Positions 53,869-62,503 of a stretch of DNA of 64,000 nucleotides are shown piece after piece. The notes under the pieces were generated by a model, which was not told the origin of the DNA, did no database searches, and saw only the letters and a list, made by a program, of their open reading frames with translations. The DNA comes from Anaerohabitans sp964387285 (GTDB taxonomy: Bacteria > Zhuqueibacterota > Zhuqueibacteria > Residuimicrobiales > Residuimicrobiaceae), in contig CAYLWO010000020.1 in NCBI GenBank assembly GCA_964387285.1, positions 1-64,000 on the forward strand. Reading direction: 5' to 3'. Position 1 is the stretch's first letter. Each line of letters begins with the position of its first letter. The position numbers and the translations under genes are program-made.

Positions 53869-55914
53869 ATGTGGGTAAAAACAGGGTTGCGCTTTTTATT
53901 GTTTGCATGGGTTGTCTCAGTCCATGCCGCTTCGTTTGTCGGTCGCTGGAAACTGGTTCCGGAAAAAAGCAATGAAATCAGTTTATACAAAACCCTGACT
54001 TTGGATATCTCGCAATCCGGAGACATATTATCTGTTATTCAAATCTGGGGAACCGGACGCAGTCTGAGCGACACTTTGTTGCTGCCCCTGGATGGCAGCG
54101 CCAGCACCACAACGGCGCGCTCGCGCGTTTGGCCAAACAATGTTTTTATGGCCGTTTCCCGACAGCCGGGCTCTCTGCGTCAGGCCCGACTTGCAGATAA
54201 ATCCGGACAGGGATTTAAAATCGAAGAAAAATATTCCATATGGGTTTCACAAGGTCAACGAACTTGCATCAGCGAAAGCGTTTACCAAATGCAGGAAGAC
54301 CAGTCCCTGTTGCTGACTGTAGCAAGACCGACGCGTTCGGCAAAGGAGCAATACACCTTTATCCGCGATCAGGCGCAGTCTGCCTTTTTCATGAACATGA
54401 GCGATGACTGGACTCTGGACGGCAAATTGCCGGAACAGGCCATGCTCATCTCTTTGCAGGGACTGGTTAATGACGGCGCACCCCGGCTCTACTTTGTCTA
54501 TGGCCCCAAATGGGATTTTCGCTTTACGCCCGCCATGCTGGATTTTTATCGCGATAAAAAGGGATTCAAATTCAGCCGGCTCGATTCAGCCGAACAAGCT
54601 CTCAAAACTTTTCTTCCTTTTGTCAAGGGCTACATAGTCTGGGACAAAAACGTACGCACCTCTCTTATTGTTGCCTTTACCCTGGCCGGATTGGAAAAGG
54701 CCATTGTGGTTTCTGAAGAGATGCTGCCGTTGGTGCAGAAATTCAACCTGCGCCAGATTGCGGACTATCGAGGCCGGTTCACCGGCCAGAAAGACATCGA
54801 CATCTATACCTGGGCGTATCAACAGTATTGGCCGCGATGCAGCCGGGACTTTATTGTCTGGATGGGCGGCGAAGCCGGAAAAACCATGCGGCCCGGTGTC
54901 GCCGATTTCGGCATTCTCAAGGCCGCCTTTTTTACCGACCTATCCACCGAAGAGATCGATGTGGAAGAGTATGGTCTGGCGAAAAAAATTCTCAGTGAAA
55001 TGAAATCCATGTCCATGGTTATGGGTTGGCACTCCTATGCCAAGGATAAGGAACGGGATCATGTCAAACTCTGCTCCAGCTTTGCTCTGCGTGTCGAGGG
55101 CTTGCACACGCTGCCCAACCTGAGTTTCAGCCATCAGACGCCGGCCACGCCCGGATTTAAATTTAAAAATCAACACAACGTGATTCCCGGAAAACAATAT
55201 ACACCCGGGAAAAAAGTTTACATCTCTTGTATTCAGACCGATTGTCTCGGTTTAGGGGCATGGACGCGGCCGGGACGCGGCAGCATGCCCTATGCGTGGG
55301 AAGTGACCATGAACTGGGTGTGGCTGGCGCCATCGATGTTGGAGTATTTTTACTCTCAGGCCACGCCGAACGATTATTTTATCGGTTCCCTGGGCGGTCC
55401 CGGTTACATGTACCCTAAAGCCATTCCGCCGAAATATCTGCCACAGGTGGTGGCCAAGGCCTACGAGCTCATGCAACAACTGGATCTTAATATATTCGAA
55501 ATCATGGATTATTCAGAGGGCGCAACGGTTGAAGGCAACAGCGAACTGACCAAAGAGGTGGTGGACGCTTTTTATACCGGCATGCCCGACATCCTGGGGT
55601 TGGCGAACGGATATGCGCCCTCGTTCTCTTTTACCGTGCGCGACGGTAAACCGCTGATCTCATTCGATTATTATTTATCTGAAACGCGACCGGCCGAGCA
55701 GGCGGTGCAGGATCTGCGCGAATTGGCCGCGGTCAACCAAAAAAGGCCTTATTTTTGCCTGGTGCATGTGCGTGAATGGAGCGACATCGACCATGTTAAA
55801 CGGATTCTCGATCAATTAGGGCCGGATTTTGAAATCGTAGCTTTGGATATCTTTATGAAAATGGCCGGCAGTCAACCGACGTTTACGGAAAAATTACTGG
55901 AAGGAGTGCAATAA
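53869..55914 (+). CDS. GxGYxYP family exported protein (putative glycoside hydrolase)
   Basis: A 681-residue protein with a signal peptide. The first 150 residues form a beta-rich domain (SFVGRWKLVPEKSN to YTFIRDQ) of uncertain type. The GxGYxYP domain follows, with its namesake GGPGYMYP near residue 508–515 and the N-terminal companion domain ahead of it. The family is thought to act on glycans but no activity is established. One base separates it from the epimerase gene (TAATG), so both probably serve uronate or pectin-derived sugar use. I infer the pathway from the neighbour. Confidence 0.85.
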   Translation: MWVKTGLRFLLFAWVVSVHAASFVGRWKLVPEKSNEISLYKTLTLDISQSGDILSVIQIWGTGRSLSDTLLLPLDGSASTTTARSRVWPNNVFMAVSRQPGSLRQARLADKSGQGFKIEEKYSIWVSQGQRTCISESVYQMQEDQSLLLTVARPTRSAKEQYTFIRDQAQSAFFMNMSDDWTLDGKLPEQAMLISLQGLVNDGAPRLYFVYGPKWDFRFTPAMLDFYRDKKGFKFSRLDSAEQALKTFLPFVKGYIVWDKNVRTSLIVAFTLAGLEKAIVVSEEMLPLVQKFNLRQIADYRGRFTGQKDIDIYTWAYQQYWPRCSRDFIVWMGGEAGKTMRPGVADFGILKAAFFTDLSTEEIDVEEYGLAKKILSEMKSMSMVMGWHSYAKDKERDHVKLCSSFALRVEGLHTLPNLSFSHQTPATPGFKFKNQHNVIPGKQYTPGKKVYISCIQTDCLGLGAWTRPGRGSMPYAWEVTMNWVWLAPSMLEYFYSQATPNDYFIGSLGGPGYMYPKAIPPKYLPQVVAKAYELMQQLDLNIFEIMDYSEGATVEGNSELTKEVVDAFYTGMPDILGLANGYAPSFSFTVRDGKPLISFDYYLSETRPAEQAVQDLRELAAVNQKRPYFCLVHVREWSDIDHVKRILDQLGPDFEIVALDIFMKMAGSQPTFTEKLLEGVQ

Positions 55915-57158
55915 TGAAAATCCAAAAATACACCATCGGCATCGGCGACCGCTTTGGTCATGAGGGGCAGGCGCAGTTGCAGGCTTTTATCAAAGCGCGC
56001 GCAGCCGGCGTTACCGTCATTCCGGTATGGAATAAATCCAATCGCGAGCACACCCTGATCGGCACCTCGCCGGCGGATACGCGTCGTGAAGCCGATACCG
56101 CGGTCCAGGCGCTGAACTGGAACGACGCTTATTATGTGGATGCGGATCATATCAATGTCAAAAACGTCGACGGTTTTATCAGCCACAGTGATTTTTTCAC
56201 ACTGGACGTGGCGGACTATATCGGCCAGACGCCGGCGCCGGCATCGGTGCAGGATTTTTTAGCCGTTAATAAAAAATATCTGGGCAAACTCACCATTCCC
56301 GGCATTACCGAACCTCTAATAATTACGGAAGCGTCGCTCAGCGATATTGCGGGTAAATTTCTCTTTGCCGTGGAAGAGGCGGCCAGGATATTCAAACATA
56401 TATGCAGTCAAAAACCGGCGGAGCAATTGGTCGTCGAAGTGTCCATGGATGAAGCGCACAAGCCGCAAACGCCGGCCGAGTTGCTGTTCATCCTCTCCGC
56501 CATCAGCCATGCCGGCATTCCGGCGCAGACCATCGCGCCGAAATTCACCGGCCGTTTTAACAAAGGCGTGGATTATGTCGGCGACATTGAACAGTTCAGC
56601 AAAGAGTTTGAAGAGGATCTCTGCGTCATCAAATTCGCCATAAAGGAATTTTCGCTTCCTGAAAATCTCAAACTGAGCGTGCACTCGGGCAGCGATAAAT
56701 TTTCCATATACGGACGCATTCGCGATGCTTTGCGCCAGCATGACGCAGGCCTGCATCTAAAGACTGCCGGCACCACCTGGCTGGAAGAGGTCATCGGTCT
56801 GGCCGAAGCCGGCGGCGACGGATTGACCATTGCACAGGAGGTGTATCGCAGCAGCCTGCAACGCTTTGACGAAGTGTGTGCGCCGTATGCGACGGTCATC
56901 GACATTGATAAAAACAAACTGCCCACGCCGCAGATGGTCAACGCCTGGACCGGCCAACAGTTCTGCGATGCCTTGCGGCACGATCTATCCTGCCCTTCGT
57001 TCAATCCGCATTTTCGCCAGTTGATACATGTGGGCTTTCGCGTGGCCGCCGAGATGGGCGACACATACTACAACGCGCTGAAAAAACACCGGCAGGTGAT
57101 CGCCAAAAACGTGGAAACGAATTTGTTCGAGCGGCATATAAAAAAGCTGTTTCTGTAA
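55914..57158 (+). CDS. uxaE: Tagaturonate epimerase family protein
   Basis: A 414-residue cytoplasmic enzyme of the UxaE family, which converts tagaturonate to fructuronate in galacturonate catabolism. The opening IGIGDRFGHEGQAQLQA, the VSMDEAHKPQTPAELLFIL segment and PKFTGRFNKGVDYVGD are conserved family stretches and include the likely metal ligands. KLSVHSGSDKFS and HLKTAGTTWLEE complete the barrel. The TAATG overlap with the GxGYxYP gene couples them. No uxaC, uxuA or kdg gene is in the window, so the rest of the route lies elsewhere. Confidence 0.86.
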   Translation: MKIQKYTIGIGDRFGHEGQAQLQAFIKARAAGVTVIPVWNKSNREHTLIGTSPADTRREADTAVQALNWNDAYYVDADHINVKNVDGFISHSDFFTLDVADYIGQTPAPASVQDFLAVNKKYLGKLTIPGITEPLIITEASLSDIAGKFLFAVEEAARIFKHICSQKPAEQLVVEVSMDEAHKPQTPAELLFILSAISHAGIPAQTIAPKFTGRFNKGVDYVGDIEQFSKEFEEDLCVIKFAIKEFSLPENLKLSVHSGSDKFSIYGRIRDALRQHDAGLHLKTAGTTWLEEVIGLAEAGGDGLTIAQEVYRSSLQRFDEVCAPYATVIDIDKNKLPTPQMVNAWTGQQFCDALRHDLSCPSFNPHFRQLIHVGFRVAAEMGDTYYNALKKHRQVIAKNVETNLFERHIKKLFL

Positions 57159-57192
57159 CATTAGCCAAAAATGCTTTTCTAAACAATCGCAC

Positions 57193-57232
57193 CAATCTTC
57201 GGTCCGGCTTTCGGGCCGAAGATTGTTTATTT
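57193..57232 (+). terminator. Rho-independent terminator after uxaE
   Basis: CAATCTTCGG pairs with CCGAAGATTG, with an inner stem around GGCTTTCGGGCC, and a TTTATTTA tail follows. About 35 bp after the stop codon. Confidence 0.85.
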
Positions 57233-57261
57233 ACAGGCTTTTAATTTTTTTAGGAAGAAAA

Positions 57262-57504
57262 ATGTTAACTCCAATTGATCCGATGAATCGGTCAAATTAT
57301 GAAAACAAAATTGGCCAAGGAGTTATAGCAGACGTGGCGGGCAGCATCAATTGGACAGAACATTTGTCAAGCTATCGATGGGTTGGTGCTGGATGGCAAG
57401 GCGGAATAGAAAGCCGATTGGGATTTCACAATCGATTAGTTGCAATTAATACAGCAGGAGATATTCACCTGCTTTATCAAATATTCGATGAAATCATGAT
57501 ATAG
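57262..57504 (+). CDS. Hypothetical protein in AT-rich island
   Basis: An 80-residue frame with an AGGAAG ribosome-binding site before its ATG. It is rich in Gly and aromatic residues (RWVGAGWQGGIES), with no signal peptide or membrane segment and no domain that I recognise. It is in the same frame as the broken gene that follows, with only six bases between its TAG and that gene's ATG. It may be the remnant 5′ part of one longer gene, or a small partner gene. Codon choice is AT-rich unlike its neighbours, so recent acquisition is likely. Confidence 0.5.
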   Translation: MLTPIDPMNRSNYENKIGQGVIADVAGSINWTEHLSSYRWVGAGWQGGIESRLGFHNRLVAINTAGDIHLLYQIFDEIMI

Positions 57505-57510
57505 GGGCAT

Positions 57511-58029
57511 ATGCCAGCAATAAATAATCAAAATGATAAAGATAAACTAATAACAAGCAAAAATATTTTACATGATGACCATCAAATTGAAGCAAGTTGG
57601 AGCAACATCTGTCTTAGAAGAATAGCCTCTTTTTCAAAAATATAGGCTATGATGGATCCATACAAATGGGCAATATACGATTCAAGAGTCGGTTTCGCTC
57701 TACAAAAAATTATGAATTCAATCAATCTACTAACCGCATATTTACATCTAGCAAATTTTCTCTCTTTTCCGCTCCCACGAAGACGTTCCAGAATGGGAGA
57801 AGACCAAACTCCCATTAATGGATTTAGAAATCTGTCTTCAAATCGACACGCTAGGTTGGCTTTTTTATATGCAAGCTGGCTGTTGGCTGAATTAGCTAAA
57901 TACATGAATAATCCTGTCAATCACTATCCTGTTCCTGAATCGTTCACAACTCACCGGGGAGAAGTAATACCCGCACAATGGACCGTCATGCATCTGGAAA
58001 TGGCGCTCTTTATGTACGGCAGGGAATAG
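57511..58029 (+). pseudogene. Hypothetical protein gene interrupted by an in-frame TAG
   Basis: One frame from an ATG at 57511 to a TAG at 58027–58029, 172 codons, broken once by TAG at 57643–57645. The residues on either side read continuously (RRIASFSKI before, MMDPYKWAIYDSRV after), suggesting a sense codon was lost. No domain recognised; the C-terminal part is helical (HARLAFLYASWLLAELAKYM). The sequence at 57541–57660 is about 28–35% G+C, far below the surrounding genes. Alternatives are a start at 57649 giving a 126-residue protein, or a sequencing error. Confidence 0.55.
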
Positions 58030-58311
58030 ATCCACACATGATATTCCGTTCCATTCTAAACCTGATCCACTGATAGATGCTTCGACGCACATAGCACCAG
58101 CAGCGAATGCCCTATTCCGTGCGTAATGCGCATCGCATGACAACGGTAAAACAAACCGTGTCATTCTGCCGGTTTTTGGCAGCCGAAGAATCTGTGCGCG
58201 GCTGTGTCTTGGTATTCTGGTCAGAATCAGGCGGCGAACAGATGCTGCAGTTACAGCTGATTGCGCGTCCTGCATGGGACTTGCGCCTTCTTGGCACCTC
58301 TTGTTGTAAAA

Positions 58312-58378
58312 GGGGATTGCTTCACTCCAACTGGAATATACCTCTTTATCATTTATCTATTCTTCGTTCGCAATGACA
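58312..58378 (+). repeat. 67-bp dispersed repeat, copy 2 (diverged middle)
   Basis: GGGGATTGCTTCACTCC at the start and TTCGTTCGCAATGACA at the end, same length as the other copies, with the interior different. Confidence 0.75.
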
Positions 58379-58603
58379 TGGTTGATGCGTTATTTGGGAC
58401 ATTACGGCATATAGGACATAGTATACTCAACACGAAAAGCAAAGAAGATCGTCCGGAAAATTCCGGTTGAACAATGAATGCGAGTGATATTTATCCCGCA
58501 ACCCGCGTCACCAAAGATAACAACGGCTGAATCCGGGGAGACGAATCTAACCTATCAACTGCAGCACCGGTGGCATCTCCATTGCGACCGTAGAGAGAGA
58601 GCC

Positions 58604-58953
58604 TATCCGGTCGCGTAGCGACCTGATGACGGTAGCCGTGGGTTTCAACCCACGGATTGGATCGCCCACATCTATTCACGTCGCGTAGCGACGTTTGAAA
58701 ACTCTCATACGTCGCTACGCGACGTCGCCATCTGCTTTTTGCCATCCGGGCGTTAAAACGCCCGGCTACCATCAATGGTCGCTACGCGACCAGCCGCATC
58801 TTTCAAAACAGATACCTGTTTAGAAAAATAATCCTCTTTTTTTCGGGAGCAAAGCTATGCCCTGGCGGAGTATTTGCTCTTTGGCAGGGGATTGCTTCAC
58901 TCCAGCGCAGATATTCTTCTTTGTCAGCGACTGCACCTGCGTTCGCAATGACA
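58604..58953 (+). repeat. 350-bp block, left copy (ends at the gap)
   Basis: Begins TATCCGGTCGCGTAGCGACC and ends GCAATGACA exactly at the N run. Identical, as far as I can read, to 59153–59502 (offset 549). It contains the palindromes CGTCGCTACGCGACG, the CCGGGCGTT hairpin module (58746–58792) and a 67-bp unit (58887–58953). Confidence 0.9.
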
Positions 58954-59053
58954 NNNNNNNNNNNNNNNNNNNNNNNNNNNNNNNNNNNNNNNNNNNNNNN
59001 NNNNNNNNNNNNNNNNNNNNNNNNNNNNNNNNNNNNNNNNNNNNNNNNNNNNN
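58954..59053. other. Assembly gap of 100 N
   Basis: Exactly 100 N, the convention for a scaffold join of unknown size. The 55 bases before it (58899–58953) are identical to the 55 bases after it (59054–59108), so the two contigs end in the same repeat and may abut or overlap. Confidence 0.97.
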
Positions 59054-59152
59054 ACTCCAGCGCAGATATTCTTCTTTGTCAGCGACTGCACCTGCGTTCG
59101 CAATGACAGCGTTGGCCAGGGGGATTGCTGCGCTCCGGCGGAAACTTGCCCA

Positions 59153-59502
59153 TATCCGGTCGCGTAGCGACCTGATGACGGTAGCCGTGGGTTTCAACCC
59201 ACGGATTGGATCGCCCACATCTATTCACGTCGCGTAGCGACGTTTGAAAACTCTCATACGTCGCTACGCGACGTCGCCATCTGCTTTTTGCCATCCGGGC
59301 GTTAAAACGCCCGGCTACCATCAATGGTCGCTACGCGACCAGCCGCATCTTTCAAAACAGATACCTGTTTAGAAAAATAATCCTCTTTTTTTCGGGAGCA
59401 AAGCTATGCCCTGGCGGAGTATTTGCTCTTTGGCAGGGGATTGCTTCACTCCAGCGCAGATATTCTTCTTTGTCAGCGACTGCACCTGCGTTCGCAATGA
59501 CA
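59153..59502 (+). repeat. 350-bp block, right copy
   Basis: Right copy of 58604–58953. Includes the hairpin module 59295–59341 and the 67-bp unit 59436–59502. If the gap is closed by the 55-bp overlap, the tandem period would be 394 bp. Confidence 0.9.
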
Positions 59503-59626
59503 CGGTTTTCGTGTTAATGGGGCAATTATGGCATCCATGCCTTGATTTACTCAGCATGACAAAAAAGAGAAACCACTCACAACGGCATTCCTGTTTTCTC
59601 TGCGCCTTGGCGTCTTGGCGGGAGAA

Positions 59627-59664
59627 TAAAAAAATCCCCGATCCGAAACTCCGAACCGGGGAAA
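59627..59664 (-). terminator. Terminator of ppdK
   Basis: On the minus strand TCCCCGG…CGGGGA with inner pairing TTCGGA…, followed by seven T. It lies about 60 bp beyond the ppdK stop; the palindrome 59684–59712 is between them. Confidence 0.75.
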
Positions 59665-59683
59665 ATCTCAAACCAAACAACAC

Positions 59684-59712
59684 CCTTGCGAAGGTTTTAA
59701 ACCTTCGCAAGG
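59684..59712. repeat. Palindromic repeat CCTTGCGAAGGTT…
   Basis: CCTTGCGAAGGTT and AACCTTCGCAAGG around a TTAA centre, the same family as 16148–16180. It lies eleven bases downstream of the ppdK stop. Confidence 0.75.
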
Positions 59713-59722
59713 TTTATCAACG

Positions 59723-62455
59723 TTATTTCTTTTTCTTGCTCGCTTTGATTGCCGCATGCGCAGCAGCCAGGCGGGCGATGGGAACGCGATAGGGCGAACA
59801 GGACACATAGTCCATGCCCACCTTGTGGCAGAATACGACCGAAGCCGGCTCGCCGCCGTGCTCGCCGCAGATACCGACCTTTAAACCCGGACGGGTTTTG
59901 CGGCCGCGCTCGATGCCGATCTGAATCAACTCACCGATGCCCTCCTGATCCAGCACATTGAAAGGATCCACCGGCAGGATCTTCTTTTCCACGTAATCAG
60001 GCACAAAGCCGCCGATGTCGTCGCGCGAGAAACCAAAACCCATCTGCGTCAGGTCGTTGGTGCCAAAGCTGAAAAACTCGGCGGTCTCGGCGATGGAACC
60101 GGCCTGCAGGGCAGCGCGCGGAATTTCAATCATGGTGCCGTACATGTGTTTGATGGCCTTGACGTTGTACTTGGCGCAAACTTCGGCATAGACTTTTTCC
60201 GCCAGCACTTTTTGATCGTCCAATTCCTTCTTGGTGCAGACCACCGGAACCATGATTTCCGGAAAAACCTTTTTGCCTTCCTGCGTCAGTTCCACTGCAG
60301 ATTCGAGAATGGCGCGGACTTGCATCTCGGTGATTTCGGGATAGGTAACGCCCAGGCGCACGCCACGATGGCCCATCATGGGATTGGTTTCATGCAGCCC
60401 ATCGGCGCGTTTGGCCAGGTTCTCTACCGAAATGCCGAGGCTGGCAGCCAATTCGGCGCGTTTTTCCGCTTCCTGGGGTACAAACTCGTGCAACGGCGGA
60501 TCCAGCAGGCGAATAGTAACCGGCAGGCCGTTCATGACCTCCATGGTCGCTTTGATGTCCTTTTTCACATAGGGAAACAACTCGGCCAGAGCCTGACGAC
60601 GTTCTTCAACACTGGAAGAGAGAATCATCTTGCGCAGGCAGAACAGAGGCGCTTCCGAGTTTTTGCCGTAAAACATGTGCTCGGTGCGGAACAGACCGAT
60701 GCCCTGAGCGCCGAACTCGAGTGCCTTTTTCGCATCTTCCGGCGTATCGGCATTGGTGCGCACTTTCATGGTGCGATGTTTGTCGACAATCTTCATAAAT
60801 TGTACGAAACGGGGATTTTCCGACGCGTTCATCATGGCGATGGAACCGGCATAAACGTAGCCTTTGCTGCCGTTCAGAGTCAAGAAATCACCTTCGTTGT
60901 ACTCTTTGCCGGACACGATCATCTTTTTCGCTCTTACATCGATATGCAAAGCAGAGCAACCGACGATGCAGCATTTGCCCCAACCGCGGGCCACCAACGC
61001 CGCATGCGAGGTCATACCGCCGCGACCGGTGAGAATGCCCTGGGCAGCGCGCATGCCTTCCACGTCTTCGGGATTGGTCTCTTCGCGCACCAGCAATACC
61101 TTTTTGCCGGTTTTCGCCCACTCCACCGCGTCGGCAGCTGTGAAGACGATCTGGCCGCAAGCGCCGCCAGGTCCTGCCGGCAAACCTTTGGCAATCACGG
61201 TCGCCGCTTTTTCAGCGGACGGATCCACGATGGGATGCAACAGTTCATCCAGCTGGTGCGGAGACAGACGCAGTACGGCCTCTTTGTCGGAGATCAACTT
61301 TTCTTTCAACATATCCATGGCCATGTTCAAGGCCGCGGTGCCGGTGCGTTTACCGACGCGGCACTGCAGCATCCACAAGCGGCCTTCCTGAATGGTAAAC
61401 TCGATATCCAGCATGTCGCGATAGTGCTTTTCCAGGCGCGTGCGGATTTTATCCAGCTCTTTGTAGGTCACGGCCATGCCTTTTTCCAGGGACTGCAGGT
61501 GTTTGTTCTGCTCGTTCTTGGTGGCTTCGTTCAACGGCGACGGTGTGCGGATGCCGGCGACCACGTCTTCGCCCTGGGCATTGATCAACCACTCGCCGTA
61601 AAATTTATTTTCACCTGTGGCCGGGTTGCGGGTAAAAGCCACGCCCGTGGCGCTCGAATCGCCCATGTTGCCGAAAACCATGGACTGCACGTTCACCGCA
61701 GTGCCCCATTCATCCGGAATGCCTTCGATGCGGCGGTAGGCTATGGCGCGCTTGCCGTTCCAACTGGAGAACACCGCGCCGATGCCGCCCCACAACTGCT
61801 CCATGGCGTCATCCGGGAACGGACGACCGAGCACTTCCAGAACCTTGGCTTTAAAGGTTTCGACCAGTGACTTAAGATCTTCTACAGTCAAATCCGTGTC
61901 TTGCGTGTAACCTTTGGCGTTCTTGACAGCCTGCATAGCGTGTTCCAATTGCACGCGAATGCCTTTGCCTTCAGCCGGCTCGATACCGGCTGCCTTTTCC
62001 ATCACCACATCGGAATACATCATGATCAGGCGACGATAGGCATCATAGACGAAACGTTCATTGTTGGTTTTTTTCACCAGACCGGGAATGGTTTTGCTGG
62101 TCAGACCGACGTTCAGCACGGTTTCCATCATGCCGGGCATGGAGCTGCGCGCGCCGGAGCGAACAGATACCAGCAGCGGATTTTCAGCGCCGCCGAATTT
62201 GGCTTTCATGATGGTTTCGACTTTTTTCAAAGCCTCGGCAACCGTTTTTTTCAGGTCAGCCGGATATTTTTTCTTGTTCTGATAATAAAAAGTGCACATC
62301 TCGGTAGTAATCGTAAAACCGGCGGGCACCGGAATGCCCAGATTGGCCATTTCCGCCAGATTAGCGCCTTTGCCGCCAAGCAACTCTTTCATATCTGCGC
62401 GGCCTTCTGCTTTGCCGCCGCCGAAGCTGTACACGTATTTCTTTTGTTTTGCCAT
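59723..62455 (-). CDS. ppdK: Pyruvate, phosphate dikinase
   Basis: A 910-residue enzyme that interconverts pyruvate, ATP and phosphate with PEP, AMP and pyrophosphate. The N-terminal ATP-grasp part has FGGGKAEGRADMKELLGGKG and VSVRSGARSSMPGMM. The swivelling domain carries the phospho-His in GRGGMTSHAALVARGWG (about residue 480). The C-terminal PEP barrel has RTEHMFY, MIEIPRAAL and the catalytic Cys in GICGEHGGEP. Length is normal. An AGGAGG-type site precedes the ATG. It serves gluconeogenesis or pyrophosphate-saving glycolysis. A separate unit from the S41 gene, which ends 48 bp upstream. Confidence 0.97.
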   Translation of the reverse strand: MAKQKKYVYSFGGGKAEGRADMKELLGGKGANLAEMANLGIPVPAGFTITTEMCTFYYQNKKKYPADLKKTVAEALKKVETIMKAKFGGAENPLLVSVRSGARSSMPGMMETVLNVGLTSKTIPGLVKKTNNERFVYDAYRRLIMMYSDVVMEKAAGIEPAEGKGIRVQLEHAMQAVKNAKGYTQDTDLTVEDLKSLVETFKAKVLEVLGRPFPDDAMEQLWGGIGAVFSSWNGKRAIAYRRIEGIPDEWGTAVNVQSMVFGNMGDSSATGVAFTRNPATGENKFYGEWLINAQGEDVVAGIRTPSPLNEATKNEQNKHLQSLEKGMAVTYKELDKIRTRLEKHYRDMLDIEFTIQEGRLWMLQCRVGKRTGTAALNMAMDMLKEKLISDKEAVLRLSPHQLDELLHPIVDPSAEKAATVIAKGLPAGPGGACGQIVFTAADAVEWAKTGKKVLLVREETNPEDVEGMRAAQGILTGRGGMTSHAALVARGWGKCCIVGCSALHIDVRAKKMIVSGKEYNEGDFLTLNGSKGYVYAGSIAMMNASENPRFVQFMKIVDKHRTMKVRTNADTPEDAKKALEFGAQGIGLFRTEHMFYGKNSEAPLFCLRKMILSSSVEERRQALAELFPYVKKDIKATMEVMNGLPVTIRLLDPPLHEFVPQEAEKRAELAASLGISVENLAKRADGLHETNPMMGHRGVRLGVTYPEITEMQVRAILESAVELTQEGKKVFPEIMVPVVCTKKELDDQKVLAEKVYAEVCAKYNVKAIKHMYGTMIEIPRAALQAGSIAETAEFFSFGTNDLTQMGFGFSRDDIGGFVPDYVEKKILPVDPFNVLDQEGIGELIQIGIERGRKTRPGLKVGICGEHGGEPASVVFCHKVGMDYVSCSPYRVPIARLAAAHAAIKASKKKK

Positions 62456-62503
62456 AAAGGCCTCCTTTATTTGTTTTATCTCTACTGCTCGTACTATGCA
62501 AAA

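Larger units (their letters stand above)
58030..59722. other. 1.7-kb repeat-rich region with scaffold gap
   Basis: No gene supported. Holds a degenerate copy of the GAAGAATCTGTGCGCG family (about 58180–58250), four 67-bp-type units, two copies of a 350-bp block, palindromes TCGCTACGCGA, the gap of 100 N and the ppdK terminator. Open frames here, including ones running through the N, are repeat or antisense artefacts. Confidence 0.75.

Noticed and set aside
58857..59237. Frames crossing the N run
   Set aside because: They read through unknown bases inside repeats and carry no real protein information.
58604..59502. CRISPR-like array
   Set aside because: Only two long copies with no short regular repeat–spacer pattern and no cas genes.
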